Source: AC-32 sp963728765
GTDB taxonomy: Bacteria; Actinomycetota; Thermoleophilia; Gaiellales; Gaiellaceae
Length of the DNA stretch: 64,000 nucleotides
Reading direction: 5' to 3'
NCBI GenBank assembly: GCA_963728765.1
Contig: CAVSKX010000005.1
Coordinates: 1-64,000 of the forward strand
In this document: positions 24,492-32,850 of the stretch, one piece after another
Layout: each line of letters opens with the position of its first letter
Position numbering within the stretch: position 1 is the first letter of the stretch
Made by a program: the position numbers and the translations under genes
Notes under the pieces: model-generated
The model's database searches: none
The model's input: only the letters and a program-made list of their open reading frames with translations
Told to the model about the DNA's origin: nothing

Positions 24492-27107
24492 CTACTGGTC
24501 CGACCAGTATGCGGCCGTCGAGATGGACGGCCACTCGCGCTCCGGGTCGGCGCGGTACAGCGGGTTCATCGCGTACACGGCCACCCGCGCCGTGCCGGTG
24601 GTGTTCGTCCCGTGCGCGATCACGGCCGAGCCGGGCGCCGTCGCCGACTGCGCGTCGAGCAGCCAGAGCCCGGCGGCGAAGAAGCCCGCGATCGGGAAGC
24701 GGGCGTCGATCGCCAGCGGCCCGGTCGAGGTGAACCACGTCGGCGGGTCCATGATCGCCGTGTCCTGCGCCGGGTAGGCGCCGACGATCGGGCTGTCCGC
24801 ACCGCCGAGGTTGTTCCAGTAGACGATGCCGCTGCGGCCCGCGCCGCCGCGGGTTGCTGTGGTTAGGCCCGCGACCTGGGCGGCGCTCGTCAGGAACGCC
24901 GCGCCATTGGCGCCCGCACCGAGATAGCCGCCGTGGTCGGCGAAGAACGCCGTCAACCGCGCGCGGGCAGTTGCGCCGGCCGGCCAGCCCGCGGTGTTGA
25001 AGACGACGTCGTAGTTCGCCAGCGGGTTCGGCGCGCCCGGGTCGTTGAGCGGGCTCGTCGCGCCCGTCGCGATCGGGTCGGCGGTGAAGCCCAGGTTCCG
25101 CAGCACCCAGATGTCCTGGTTCAGCGCCCCCGTGAGCACGGCGATACGCGGCACCCGGTCGATCGGGTCGAGGGCAGGCAGCGACGCCGCCGAGACGCCG
25201 CGGAAGTAGACGCCCGCCTCTCGCCCCGCCGCGTCGAGCGCGGCCGCGGTGGCCGCGTCCGCGGGGAAGACCACCGACCCGGCCGGGTAGGTGGCGCCGC
25301 CGCTCGAGAACGACGCGAGCGCGAGCTCCGCCGGGACGCCGTCGCCGACGAGCCGGTTCAGGGTCCGCACCGCGGTTGCCGAGTCGATCGCCAGCGCGTA
25401 CCGGTCGGCCGGGCCGGCGACCACCCCGCCGTCGAGCGGCTGCGGCGCGTCGACCGGCTTCGTCTTCGCCGGGAACGACGCACCGAGCGGGATCGTCACC
25501 ACGCTCGCGCCCCAGAGGTAGCCGTGGCTCCAGGCGCCGGGCGGCGCGTAGAGGGTCGAGATCCGCGAGGAGACGTCGTCACCGATCCCGAGCGCCGTCT
25601 CCGCGAGCCCACGATGCGGCTGGTCCATCCACACGACGTACGAGCCCGCGGCGAAGGTCTGGCCGCCGAAGCTCGCGTCCTTGTGCAGCTGCGTGACCTC
25701 GATGCCGTTCGTCAGGAGCCACCGGACGAGGCGGTTCGCCTCGGGGTCGCTGCGCTGGCCCGGACCGAGCGGGATCACGTAGGCGGTCGGGTAGTCCCGC
25801 ATCCAGTTGTTCTCGACGTCGAACGGCGCGGGGCAGCACGGCGGCCTGGGCTCGCCGGCGACGCCGCGCCGGTAGATCTCGAGCGTGTCGTGCATCAGGT
25901 CCTGCCGGTTGGCGATGTCGAACGCGAGCGTCGACGTCGCAACCGTGGACTGCGCGAGCCGCGCCGCCGCCCGCCCGCGCGGGAACGTGGTCAGCCCCGG
26001 CGCGCCGCAGACCCGCTGGGTCGCCGGGTTGGAGTTCAGGCTCGAGCACATCTCGACCGTCGAGCCGTCCAGGCCGACGAGCTGGTTGTACATCGGTGTG
26101 TAGAACGGGCCCCAGTCGTCCCAGCCTTCGGCGACCGCCGGCCCCGGCGTCGAGCCGTCGGGGCAGGTCGAGCTCCCGATCGGCGGCAGGTCGGCGGTGA
26201 CGCACCAGTCGTTCACCGGCCGCTGCTCGTCCATCCCCACGCCGGCGAGAGCGACCTTGTTCGCGAGCGTCCGGGGCTGGTTCCACTTCAGCCAGAGGTC
26301 GTAGTCGATCCCCGGGTTGTGCGGCTTGGTCGTCGCCTCGACGAGGGTCGGCGTGGCGTAGCCGTGCTGGTCGAGCATGTCGGGGAAGAGCCACTTCTGC
26401 ATCACGCTCACCGACGCCTGCACCTCGGGCTGCGACTGGGTGAGGAAGTCGCGATTGAGGTCGAACCCGTTGCCGTTGGTGCGAGTCCCTGCGGCCCGGC
26501 CGTCCGGGTTCTGGTCGGTGTTTACGACGACGATCGCGTGGTCCAGGACGTTGTCGACCCAGGGATCCGTGCCGTACGGCGTCGTCGCGAGACGGTTGAT
26601 GAGCGGCATCGTCGCGTCGACGCCCTCGTACTCGTTCCCGTGGATGGCGCTCTGGATGAAGATCGGGATCTTGAAGTCGTTCCCGAACTGGCCGAGGCGC
26701 CTCTGGGCCTTCGCCGGGTCATCGAGCGCGTCCGCGCGGAGCTTCTCCCAGTTCTGGAACGCCTTTCGCTGGTCGTTCGTAGCCAGCTGGTTGATCGTGA
26801 CCAGGTACATCGGCCGCCCGCCCGCGGAGTGGCCGAAGACCTCGACCGACATACGGCCGTCGAGGCTCTCGGCCTTGATCGCGTCGAGCGTGCACCCGAT
26901 CGCGTAGTACGGGATGTGCGGGAAACTCCCGACCGGGTCGGTCGGGTTCGTTCCGTCGGGCAAGGCGCCGGCGGCATCGGGCTCGGGCGTTCCGCACCAG
27001 GGTGGTGCAATCGTCACCGCCCGCGCGGCCCCGGCCCACGTCAGCGCGACCGCAGTTACAAGCACGCCGAGTCCGAGCAGGAGCGACCTGCTGAGTCTCG
27101 TCGACAC
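24492..27107 (-). CDS. Secreted M14 zinc carboxypeptidase
   Basis: An 871-residue exported protein. The GTG at 27107 is chosen because AGGAGG lies 9 bases upstream and a signal peptide (MSTRLSRSLLLGLGVLVTA...) follows. The M14 catalytic unit has H156-x2-E159 in IHGNEYEG, N-R-D at 218-220 in FDLNRDF, and H248 in DQHGY, which together bind zinc and the substrate carboxylate. The remaining 550 residues are beta-rich, with possible accessory folds. The substrate is likely extracellular peptides or peptidoglycan fragments. It is much larger than a typical 300-400 residue M14 enzyme. It appears to be transcribed alone. Confidence 0.88.
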   Translation of the reverse strand: MSTRLSRSLLLGLGVLVTAVALTWAGAARAVTIAPPWCGTPEPDAAGALPDGTNPTDPVGSFPHIPYYAIGCTLDAIKAESLDGRMSVEVFGHSAGGRPMYLVTINQLATNDQRKAFQNWEKLRADALDDPAKAQRRLGQFGNDFKIPIFIQSAIHGNEYEGVDATMPLINRLATTPYGTDPWVDNVLDHAIVVVNTDQNPDGRAAGTRTNGNGFDLNRDFLTQSQPEVQASVSVMQKWLFPDMLDQHGYATPTLVEATTKPHNPGIDYDLWLKWNQPRTLANKVALAGVGMDEQRPVNDWCVTADLPPIGSSTCPDGSTPGPAVAEGWDDWGPFYTPMYNQLVGLDGSTVEMCSSLNSNPATQRVCGAPGLTTFPRGRAAARLAQSTVATSTLAFDIANRQDLMHDTLEIYRRGVAGEPRPPCCPAPFDVENNWMRDYPTAYVIPLGPGQRSDPEANRLVRWLLTNGIEVTQLHKDASFGGQTFAAGSYVVWMDQPHRGLAETALGIGDDVSSRISTLYAPPGAWSHGYLWGASVVTIPLGASFPAKTKPVDAPQPLDGGVVAGPADRYALAIDSATAVRTLNRLVGDGVPAELALASFSSGGATYPAGSVVFPADAATAAALDAAGREAGVYFRGVSAASLPALDPIDRVPRIAVLTGALNQDIWVLRNLGFTADPIATGATSPLNDPGAPNPLANYDVVFNTAGWPAGATARARLTAFFADHGGYLGAGANGAAFLTSAAQVAGLTTATRGGAGRSGIVYWNNLGGADSPIVGAYPAQDTAIMDPPTWFTSTGPLAIDARFPIAGFFAAGLWLLDAQSATAPGSAVIAHGTNTTGTARVAVYAMNPLYRADPEREWPSISTAAYWSDQ

Positions 27108-27245
27108 GAGCTTCCACCTCCTCGGCCGGAGCCGACCGGCGGCGGGTTCCGGCCTCGCACGCACGGCCTCAGACTTCCCCCTCGGGCCGGGCGCTTGCTC
27201 TGCCAACTGCCGGTCGGGCATTCATAGACGACCTGATTCCGGCAG

Positions 27246-27977
27246 TCAAACGAAGCGCTCGAGGACTCCTACATAGAAGGGCTCACCGTGGTCGAAAACG
27301 CGCGTCAGCTCCCAGCCCGCGCTGGCTGCGAGCTCGCTCATCTCCTCGGGCGAGGCGAGCAGGTAGTCGAACCACGGCGTCGCGTAAGGCCCGTGGCGGA
27401 TGCGGATCCGCAGCTGGCCGCCCATCCGGCCGCGCTCGCGGTTGAGGCGATGGTAGGCGAGGTGCTCGGGGTTGTCGGTCGCGTAGGGATTCGTGCTCCC
27501 GGCGAGGATTCTCGCGCCGTCGTTCGCGATCGCCCTGAGGCGGCGAAGGAGCCAGGGTGCGCGGCGGGGCCCGCCGACGAGCCCGAAGTTGCTCCCGTAC
27601 ATGACGAACGTGTCGAAGCGACCGACCTGCGGCCCGACCTGCGTGACCGAAAGCACGCGCGCGTCCGTCACCCCGCGGCGTTTCGATACCTCGACGGCGA
27701 GGGGCGAGATGTCGATGGCGACGACCTCGTGCCCGCCCTCTTGCAGGTGCAGGGCGACGCGCCCCGCCCCGCAACCTACGTCGAGAACGCGTCCCCGCGA
27801 CAGGCGGATCGCTGCACGCTCCGCCTTCGGCCACTTGCGAACAGGTGCGAAGTACGTATCGGGCCCAAGGCGGCTCGCGGCGACGAACCCGTCGTCGCGC
27901 TCGACGATCTCGATTTGGCCACCGTGCTCCAGGTGGTCGAGGACCATTCGCCCGTAGGCATCTTGATGTTCCTTCAA
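27246..27977 (-). CDS. SAM-dependent class I methyltransferase
   Basis: A 243-residue Rossmann methyltransferase. Motif I is LDVGCGAGRVALHL, motif II is HEVVAIDISPLAVE, and a post-motif FDTFVMYGSNFG follows. The TTG at 27977 overlaps the TGA of the cystathionine gamma-synthase gene (TTGA), which strongly supports this start. An ATG at 27947 is the alternative. The acceptor is unknown. Coupling to a sulfur-amino-acid enzyme is suggestive of methyl or methionine metabolism, but could be incidental. Confidence 0.82.
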   Translation of the reverse strand: MKEHQDAYGRMVLDHLEHGGQIEIVERDDGFVAASRLGPDTYFAPVRKWPKAERAAIRLSRGRVLDVGCGAGRVALHLQEGGHEVVAIDISPLAVEVSKRRGVTDARVLSVTQVGPQVGRFDTFVMYGSNFGLVGGPRRAPWLLRRLRAIANDGARILAGSTNPYATDNPEHLAYHRLNRERGRMGGQLRIRIRHGPYATPWFDYLLASPEEMSELAASAGWELTRVFDHGEPFYVGVLERFV

Positions 27978-29122
27978 GCCGTGGCGGCGGGCGACCGCAC
28001 GAGGGCGGTCTCGAGGTCGGCGACGAGGTCTTCCGCCGACTCGATCCCGACCGAGAGCCGCACCAGGTTGCGCGGCGCGGCGAACGGCGCGTCGGCGGTC
28101 GAGGCGTGGGTCATCTGCGCCGGGTGCTCGATCAGGCTCTCGACGCCGCCGAGGCTCTCGGCGAGCTTGAAGACCTTCGTGCGTGCGCAGAGCGCAACCG
28201 CCTCTTCCTCGGACTCCAGCAGCAGCGAGACCATCCCGCCGCAGTCGCGCATCTGGTGGGCTGCGATGCGGTGCCCCGGATGCGCCGGCAGGCCCGGGTA
28301 GAGCACCTTTTCGACCCGCGGATGACGTTCCAGGGAACCGGCGATCGCGTGCGCGTTCTCGCAGTGCTTGCGCATCCGGACCGCCAGCGTCTTGAGCCCG
28401 CGCAGCACGAGCCAGCAGTCGAACGGCCCAGGCACAGCGCCGAGCGACTTCTGCAGGAAGAGCAGGCGCTCGGCCACGGTCGGGTCGTTCGTCGCGAGGA
28501 AGCCCCCGATCAGGTCGGAGTGGCCGCCGAGGTACTTCGTCGTCGAGTGCAGGACGACGTCGGCGCCGAGCGCGAGCGGCTGCTGCAGGTACGGCGAGGC
28601 GAAGGTGTTGTCGACGACGACCATCGCGCCTACGGCGTGCGCGGCTTCGGCGGCGGTGCGGATGTCGACGATGTTCAGCATCGGGTTCGTCGGCGTCTCG
28701 AGCCAGACGATCCGCGTGCGCTCGTCGAGGTGTTCGGGCAGGTTCGCGTTGATCTCTTCGGCCGGCACCCACTCGAACTCGTAGCCCTTGGGCTCGTAGA
28801 TCTGCGAGAACATCCGGTAGACGCCGCCGTAGACGTCGGCCACTGCGACGACGCGGTCGCCGGGCTCGAGCAGGTGCATCAGCGTGGTCACCGCGCCGAG
28901 CCCGGACGAGAAAGCGACGCCGTGCTCCGCGCCTTCGAGCGAGGCCAGGCAGATCTGCAGCGCGGTGCGGGTGGGATTCGAGACCCGGGCGTAGTCGTAG
29001 CCCTTGTGCTCGCCGACCGCGTCCTGGACGAAGGTCGATGTCTGGTAGATCGGGACGGTGATCGAGCCGGTAGCGGGATCCGGCTCCTGGCCGTCGTGGA
29101 TCGCGCGCGTCTCGAAGTCCAC
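27974..29122 (-). CDS. metB: Cystathionine gamma-synthase/lyase type PLP enzyme
   Basis: A 382-residue Cys/Met metabolism PLP enzyme, GTG start. The PLP lysine is K196 in HSTTKYLGG. YARVSNPTR and the VDNTFASPYLQQPL aspartate region are intact. The family includes cystathionine gamma-synthase, gamma-lyase and beta-lyase, which make or break cystathionine in transsulfuration. Length and motifs fit MetB or MccB rather than MetZ. With the cystathionine beta-synthase at 31434, this locus could run reverse transsulfuration (homocysteine to cysteine), in which case the enzyme would act as gamma-lyase. It is coupled to the methyltransferase gene. Confidence 0.85.
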   Translation of the reverse strand: MDFETRAIHDGQEPDPATGSITVPIYQTSTFVQDAVGEHKGYDYARVSNPTRTALQICLASLEGAEHGVAFSSGLGAVTTLMHLLEPGDRVVAVADVYGGVYRMFSQIYEPKGYEFEWVPAEEINANLPEHLDERTRIVWLETPTNPMLNIVDIRTAAEAAHAVGAMVVVDNTFASPYLQQPLALGADVVLHSTTKYLGGHSDLIGGFLATNDPTVAERLLFLQKSLGAVPGPFDCWLVLRGLKTLAVRMRKHCENAHAIAGSLERHPRVEKVLYPGLPAHPGHRIAAHQMRDCGGMVSLLLESEEEAVALCARTKVFKLAESLGGVESLIEHPAQMTHASTADAPFAAPRNLVRLSVGIESAEDLVADLETALVRSPAATA

Positions 29123-29131
29123 GCCGCGATT

Positions 29132-29614
29132 CTACGGGTGTGGCCGGGGCGGAGGCCGCCTCGGCCGTCTCGGCGGGGGAGAGCCGGCGAAGACGGATTC
29201 AAGGCGAACGAGCAGGTCGGTCAGCGCGCGCTCCTCGTGGGGAGGGAGGTCGGCGAGCACCTCGCCCAGCCCGCGGTGCACCCGCCCGGTGGAGGACCGG
29301 AGCGCCTCGACTCCGGCGGGCGTGAGCCGGAGGACGTGTCGCCGTCGGTCGGTCGGTTCGGGCTCGCGTTCGACCCAGCCGGCCGCTTCGAGCGCGGCGA
29401 CCAGCTGCGAGACCGCCGCTCCGGAAACTCCGGCTCGTCGCGCGAGCTCGGCCGCGGCGAGCGGCTCGGCCGCGATCGCGCGCAGCGCGAGGTACTGAGC
29501 CAGCGTCAGCGGCGGGGCGCCGGAGCCGAGCAGGCGCTCGATCCAGCGGGCGGCGAGCGGCGCGACGCCGACGAGCGCCTCGGCGGGGTTTGCCGGCTTT
29601 CGCGGACGGGGCAT
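29132..29614 (-). CDS. MarR-family transcriptional regulator
   Basis: A 160-residue MarR protein: dimer helix LAQYLALRAIAAE, helix-turn-helix LAAAELARRAGVSGAAVSQLVAALEAAGW, and wing EPTDRRRHVLRLTPAG. It is divergent from the ArsB-like transporter at 29640 with only 25 bases between starts, so that promoter is its obvious target. The gap contains GTAAAGGTAACTTAACGGTC, which has a TAA-C-TTA dyad that may be the operator. Confidence 0.86.
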   Translation of the reverse strand: MPRPRKPANPAEALVGVAPLAARWIERLLGSGAPPLTLAQYLALRAIAAEPLAAAELARRAGVSGAAVSQLVAALEAAGWVEREPEPTDRRRHVLRLTPAGVEALRSSTGRVHRGLGEVLADLPPHEERALTDLLVRLESVFAGSPPPRRPRRPPPRPHP

Positions 29615-29639
29615 AGTAAAGGTAACTTAACGGTCAAGC

Positions 29640-30647
29640 ATGGTTATCAAACTGATCTTCGCAGCGGCCGCGGTTGCCGCAGTCGCCTTCCGTCCGCAGA
29701 GCCGCCGGTCGGCAGCAGTGGCGCTCGCGGCCGGCACGGCTTCGGCCCTCGTCGCGGGCGGAGGCGTCGCTCGCGACGCCGTGGTGTCCGTCGCGCCGAT
29801 GCTGGTGTTCCTGACCGCTGCGCTCGCGCTCGCCGGACTCGCCGAGCGGGTTGGTCTGGCCGAGCGTGGAGCCGACCACCTCGCGCGCCTCGGCCGCGGC
29901 AGTCGGCGCCGGCTCTACCTCCTCGTCTGCGCCGCCTCCGGGCTGCTCACGTGCGTTGTCTCGCTCGACGGCGCGGTTGTCGTGATGGTGCCGCTCGTCC
30001 GCGCGCTGTCGCGTCGCTGCGCCGTCGTGGCCACGCCCTTCTTCGTCGGCGCGGTCGCGGTGGCGAACACCGCCTCGCTCGCCCTGCCCGAAGGAAACCC
30101 GACGAACCTCGTCTTGATGAGCCGGCTTGGCCTCTCGCCCGGCGACTTCGTCGGACACCTCTTCCTGCCCGCGCTCGGGGCGACGCTGCTCTGCGCGCTC
30201 GTGCCGTTGCGCGGGCTCGGCGGCCGCTACGCGGTGAGCTCGGCGAGCGGAGCGGCGCCACGGACGCAGCTGCTTGTTCCCTGGCGGATCGGCGCGCAGA
30301 TGGCGGGGCTGCTCGCCGCGCTTGAGGGGCTCGGGTCGTCGCTGTCGTTCCACGGTCGAAGCCTCGCCGCGCTGCTCGCGGTAGCGGTCGGCACCGCGGC
30401 GGCCTCGGCGGTCGCCAACAACCTGCCCGTCAGCGCCTCGGTCGCCGCGCTCGCGACCGCCGGACCCGGCGCATACGCGGCGCTGATCGGGCTCAGTGTC
30501 GGGGCCCTCGCCACCGCGCACGGGTCGGTCGCGACGCTGCTCGCCCGGGACCTCGCCGACGAGCGGGGCCCGTGGGTGCGCGTGTGGACGCCGGTCGCGG
30601 CGGCCGCCGTCGTTCTCGCGACCGTCGTCCTCTGGCTGCTCAGCTGA
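29640..30647 (+). CDS. ArsB/NhaD-like ion transporter
   Basis: A 335-residue membrane protein with about ten helices. Residues 100-125 (LLTCVVSLDGAVVVMVPLVRAL) and 135-160 (AVANTASLALPEGNPTNLVL) match the two signature hairpins of the IT superfamily (ArsB, CitMHS, SLC13). The protein is shorter than the approximately 430 residues of ArsB, so it may be a minimal member. Substrate is unknown, with oxyanion or organic-acid export plausible. Divergent MarR at 29132 implies inducible expression. Confidence 0.8.
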   Translation: MVIKLIFAAAAVAAVAFRPQSRRSAAVALAAGTASALVAGGGVARDAVVSVAPMLVFLTAALALAGLAERVGLAERGADHLARLGRGSRRRLYLLVCAASGLLTCVVSLDGAVVVMVPLVRALSRRCAVVATPFFVGAVAVANTASLALPEGNPTNLVLMSRLGLSPGDFVGHLFLPALGATLLCALVPLRGLGGRYAVSSASGAAPRTQLLVPWRIGAQMAGLLAALEGLGSSLSFHGRSLAALLAVAVGTAAASAVANNLPVSASVAALATAGPGAYAALIGLSVGALATAHGSVATLLARDLADERGPWVRVWTPVAAAAVVLATVVLWLLS

Positions 30648-30729
30648 ACGGCTTGGCGACCATGTCGAGCACGATCACGAACATGAGCGCCACGTCCACG
30701 CGCGCGACGAGCAGGATCCTACGCAGCCG
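30640..30729 (-). pseudogene. Fragment of a small membrane protein
   Basis: On the minus strand the frame reads RLRRILLVARVDVALMFVIV then LDMVAKPFS and a stop, a membrane helix ending in the MV-x-KP tail seen in DUF2269-like proteins. Only about 29 residues remain and no start codon or upstream continuation is found before the glutaredoxin gene. The stop overlaps the end of the ArsB-like gene. It may be the remnant of a gene replaced by that transporter. Confidence 0.3.
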
Positions 30730-30763
30730 CGCCTGCGCCTGCGGGCTTTGCCCGTGCGGCCGT

Positions 30764-31132
30764 TCACGCGACGGCGACTACCCGCTCTTCGCCCGCGCCG
30801 CGGTACTCGTCTCCGAGCTTCGCGCGCAGTGTCTGCTCCAGCTCGCCGCTCGCCTCGAGCTCCTCGACGATGTCGGCGCCGCCGACGAGCTCACCGCGGA
30901 CGAAGACCTGCGGGATCGTCGGCCAGCCGGAGAGCGCCGACAGCTCCTCGCGGATTCGCGGGTCCGGGAGGATGTCGACCGCGGTCACCGGCGCGCCGGC
31001 GCGCCGCAGCGCCTCGAGAGCGCGGTGCGAGTTGCCGCACATCACGAACTGCGGCGTGCCCTTCATGAACAGCGCCACGTCCTCGGTCTGGATGATCTCC
31101 TTGATCTGGTCGTGCAACGCCAACTCCGTCAC
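30764..31132 (-). CDS. Monothiol glutaredoxin (Grx4 type)
   Basis: A 122-residue class II glutaredoxin. The Grx4 pattern is clear: K24-G-T, an active-site C32-G-N-S in place of the canonical CGFS, GWPTIPQVFVRGELVGGADI for glutathione binding, then a C-terminal helix. These proteins carry and transfer [2Fe-2S] clusters and partner with BolA. The F-to-N change is unusual. The GTG at 31132 overlaps the TGA of bolA (GTGA), so the pair is translationally coupled, supporting a Grx4-BolA complex. The tail beyond residue 108 is longer than usual. Confidence 0.9.
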   Translation of the reverse strand: MTELALHDQIKEIIQTEDVALFMKGTPQFVMCGNSHRALEALRRAGAPVTAVDILPDPRIREELSALSGWPTIPQVFVRGELVGGADIVEELEASGELEQTLRAKLGDEYRGAGEERVVAVA

Positions 31133-31431
31133 ATCGTTCCTTTCGTCTTGATCCGCAATTCGTGAATGGTGCCATCGGCGAGTGGGGTGGCGAGGGCGTC
31201 GTAGACGAGGCGGTGCTGCTCGACGAGCGAGAGGCCGTCGAAGCGCGAGCTCGCAACCGTCACCTGGAAGTGGTCGCCGCCGCCGGTGCGGTCCTCGACC
31301 GAGACCTGGTCGCCAGGGAAGGCGGCCTCGAGGAGCTCGGCGAGGCGCCGCTTTGCGGTGCCGACATCAGGACTCGGGGGCTTTGCCCGTGAGTCCTTCT
31401 GAAATGACCGGTCGGACCGCTTGGCCTTCAT
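31129..31431 (-). CDS. bolA: BolA-family protein
   Basis: A 100-residue protein with the class II KH-like BolA fold: RLAELLEAAF, the hydrophobic GDHFQVTVASSRFDG beta hairpin, LVEQHRLVYDAL helix and the HELRIKTK C-terminal strand with its conserved histidine. BolA works with monothiol glutaredoxins in iron-sulfur handling and stress response. The first 25 residues are a charged extension not usual for the family. Most of it is encoded by a palindromic repeat (31361-31405). No later start codon exists in frame. It lies 3 bases downstream of the cystathionine beta-synthase gene. Confidence 0.85.
   Translation of the reverse strand: MKAKRSDRSFQKDSRAKPPSPDVGTAKRRLAELLEAAFPGDQVSVEDRTGGGDHFQVTVASSRFDGLSLVEQHRLVYDALATPLADGTIHELRIKTKGTM
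31361..31405. repeat. 45-bp palindromic repeat, copy B, inside bolA
   Basis: Aligns without gaps to 19263-19307, sharing CCGA, TCAGGAC, TTTGC, CGTG, GTCC and TCTGAAAT. The stem AGGACTC..GGGC/GCCC..GAGTCCT pairs at 12 of 13 positions around a TTT loop. The unit forms part of the N-terminal coding region of bolA. A weaker related hairpin (GGGC-TTT-GCCC) lies at about 30743-30754. Confidence 0.65.
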
Positions 31432-31433
31432 CG

Positions 31434-32834
31434 TCAACGCGAATTGGAACGGCCATGGGCGAGGTACTCGAGCAGGTCGGAGCGGGTCAGCATGCCGGTC
31501 GGCTTCCCGCGTGTGGCGACCACCACGGCCGGGCTGCCGCCGCTCAGCGCGGAGACGACCTCGTCCAGCGACTCGTCGGCCTCCACCGCTGCGAGCGGCG
31601 GCTGCATCGCCACGGCGACCTCCTCGTTCAGCGCGTCGGGGTTGCGGAAGACGAGGTCGAGCAGGCCCCGCTCCTCCAGGGAGCCGACAACGTCGGCAAG
31701 CGAGCCGCCCGCGTCGTGTCGCATCACCGGCAGCTGCGAGATCGAGTACTGCTGCATCAGGTCGATTGCTGAGCCCACCTTCTCGTGCGACTCGATCGTG
31801 ATCAGGTCGGGCGCGTCGCCGTTCTGGTGCTTGAAGGCAAGGACCTCGCGGACCCTCGGCGTCGGCTCGCCGCGCTCGAGGAAGCCGAGCTCGATCAGGT
31901 AGTTGTCGTCGAAGAACTTCGACAGGTATGCGCGACCGCCGTCCGGGAGGACGGTGACGACGGTCTTGCCGGGGCCGAGCTCGTTCGCGATCTCGAGCGC
32001 CGCCCAGGCCGCGGTGCCGCCCGAGCCGCCGACGAGCAGCCCCTCTTCGCGCGCAAGCCGCCGCGCGGTGAGAAACGAGTTGCGGTCGGAGACGGTGACC
32101 CAGCGGTCGACGACGGACGGGTCGAAGGTCTCGGGGTAGAAGTCCTCGCCGATTCCCTCGACCAGGTACGGGTGCTGCTTCTCCTGCCCGGAGGTGTAGA
32201 TCGAGCCCTCGGGGTCGGCGCCGACGATGAGCACGTCGGGCTTCTGCTCCTTCAGGTAGCGCGCGGTGCCGGTGATCGTGCCGCCGGTGCCGACGGCGAT
32301 CACGAGCGCGTCGATCTCGCCAGCCGTCTGCTCCCAGATCTCCGGGCCCGTCGTCTCGTAGTGCGAGCGCGGGTTTCCCTCGTTGCGGTACTGGTCGGGC
32401 TTGAACGCGTCCGGGATCTCCTCGGCGAGCCGGTCGGAGACCGAGTAGTAGCTCTCCGGTGACTCCGGCTCGACGGCGTACGGGCAGATGATCACCTCCG
32501 CCCCGAAGGCCTTGAGCAGCGAGATCTTCTCGCGGCTCATCTTGTCGGGCATCGTGAAGATGCACCGGTAGCCGCGCAGCGCCGCCACGATCGCGAGACC
32601 GGTACCGGTGTTGCCCGACGTCGGCTCGACGATCGTCCCGCCCGGCTTCAGCTTCCCTTCACGCTCGGCCGCGTCGATCATCGTGATCGCGATCCGGTCC
32701 TTGATCGAGCCGCCCGGGTTCAGGAACTCCAGCTTGCAGAGAACGGTCGCGCCGCCTTCCGGGGCGACGTTCTGCAGCCGGACCAGCGGGGTATTGCCGA
32801 CCAGCTCGAGCAGCGTCGGGTACTCGCGCGCCAC
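31434..32834 (-). CDS. cbs: Cystathionine beta-synthase
   Basis: A 466-residue fold-type II PLP enzyme with a C-terminal CBS-domain pair. K45 in GGSIKDR is the PLP lysine, SGNTG at 73-77 holds the cofactor phosphate region, and GTGGT follows mid-protein. Residues about 340-460 hold two CBS repeats (SAIDLMQQYSISQLPVM and PAVVVATRGKPTGMLTRSDLL), which may sense adenosyl ligands. It condenses homocysteine with serine, or O-acetylserine with a thiol, to start reverse transsulfuration. GTG start. Tight spacing with bolA and Grx4 suggests one transcript linking sulfur and iron-sulfur metabolism. Pairs functionally with metB at 27974. Confidence 0.92.
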   Translation of the reverse strand: MAREYPTLLELVGNTPLVRLQNVAPEGGATVLCKLEFLNPGGSIKDRIAITMIDAAEREGKLKPGGTIVEPTSGNTGTGLAIVAALRGYRCIFTMPDKMSREKISLLKAFGAEVIICPYAVEPESPESYYSVSDRLAEEIPDAFKPDQYRNEGNPRSHYETTGPEIWEQTAGEIDALVIAVGTGGTITGTARYLKEQKPDVLIVGADPEGSIYTSGQEKQHPYLVEGIGEDFYPETFDPSVVDRWVTVSDRNSFLTARRLAREEGLLVGGSGGTAAWAALEIANELGPGKTVVTVLPDGGRAYLSKFFDDNYLIELGFLERGEPTPRVREVLAFKHQNGDAPDLITIESHEKVGSAIDLMQQYSISQLPVMRHDAGGSLADVVGSLEERGLLDLVFRNPDALNEEVAVAMQPPLAAVEADESLDEVVSALSGGSPAVVVATRGKPTGMLTRSDLLEYLAHGRSNSR

Positions 32835-32850
32835 GGGTGAAGCGTAATCC

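Noticed and set aside
27246..28772. A 508-residue methyltransferase with a long N-terminus
   Set aside because: The extra part is antisense-like noise over metB, and the TTGA junction gives a better start.
31129..32565. A 478-residue BolA-containing protein
   Set aside because: Upstream of 31431 the frame is a shadow of the cystathionine beta-synthase gene.
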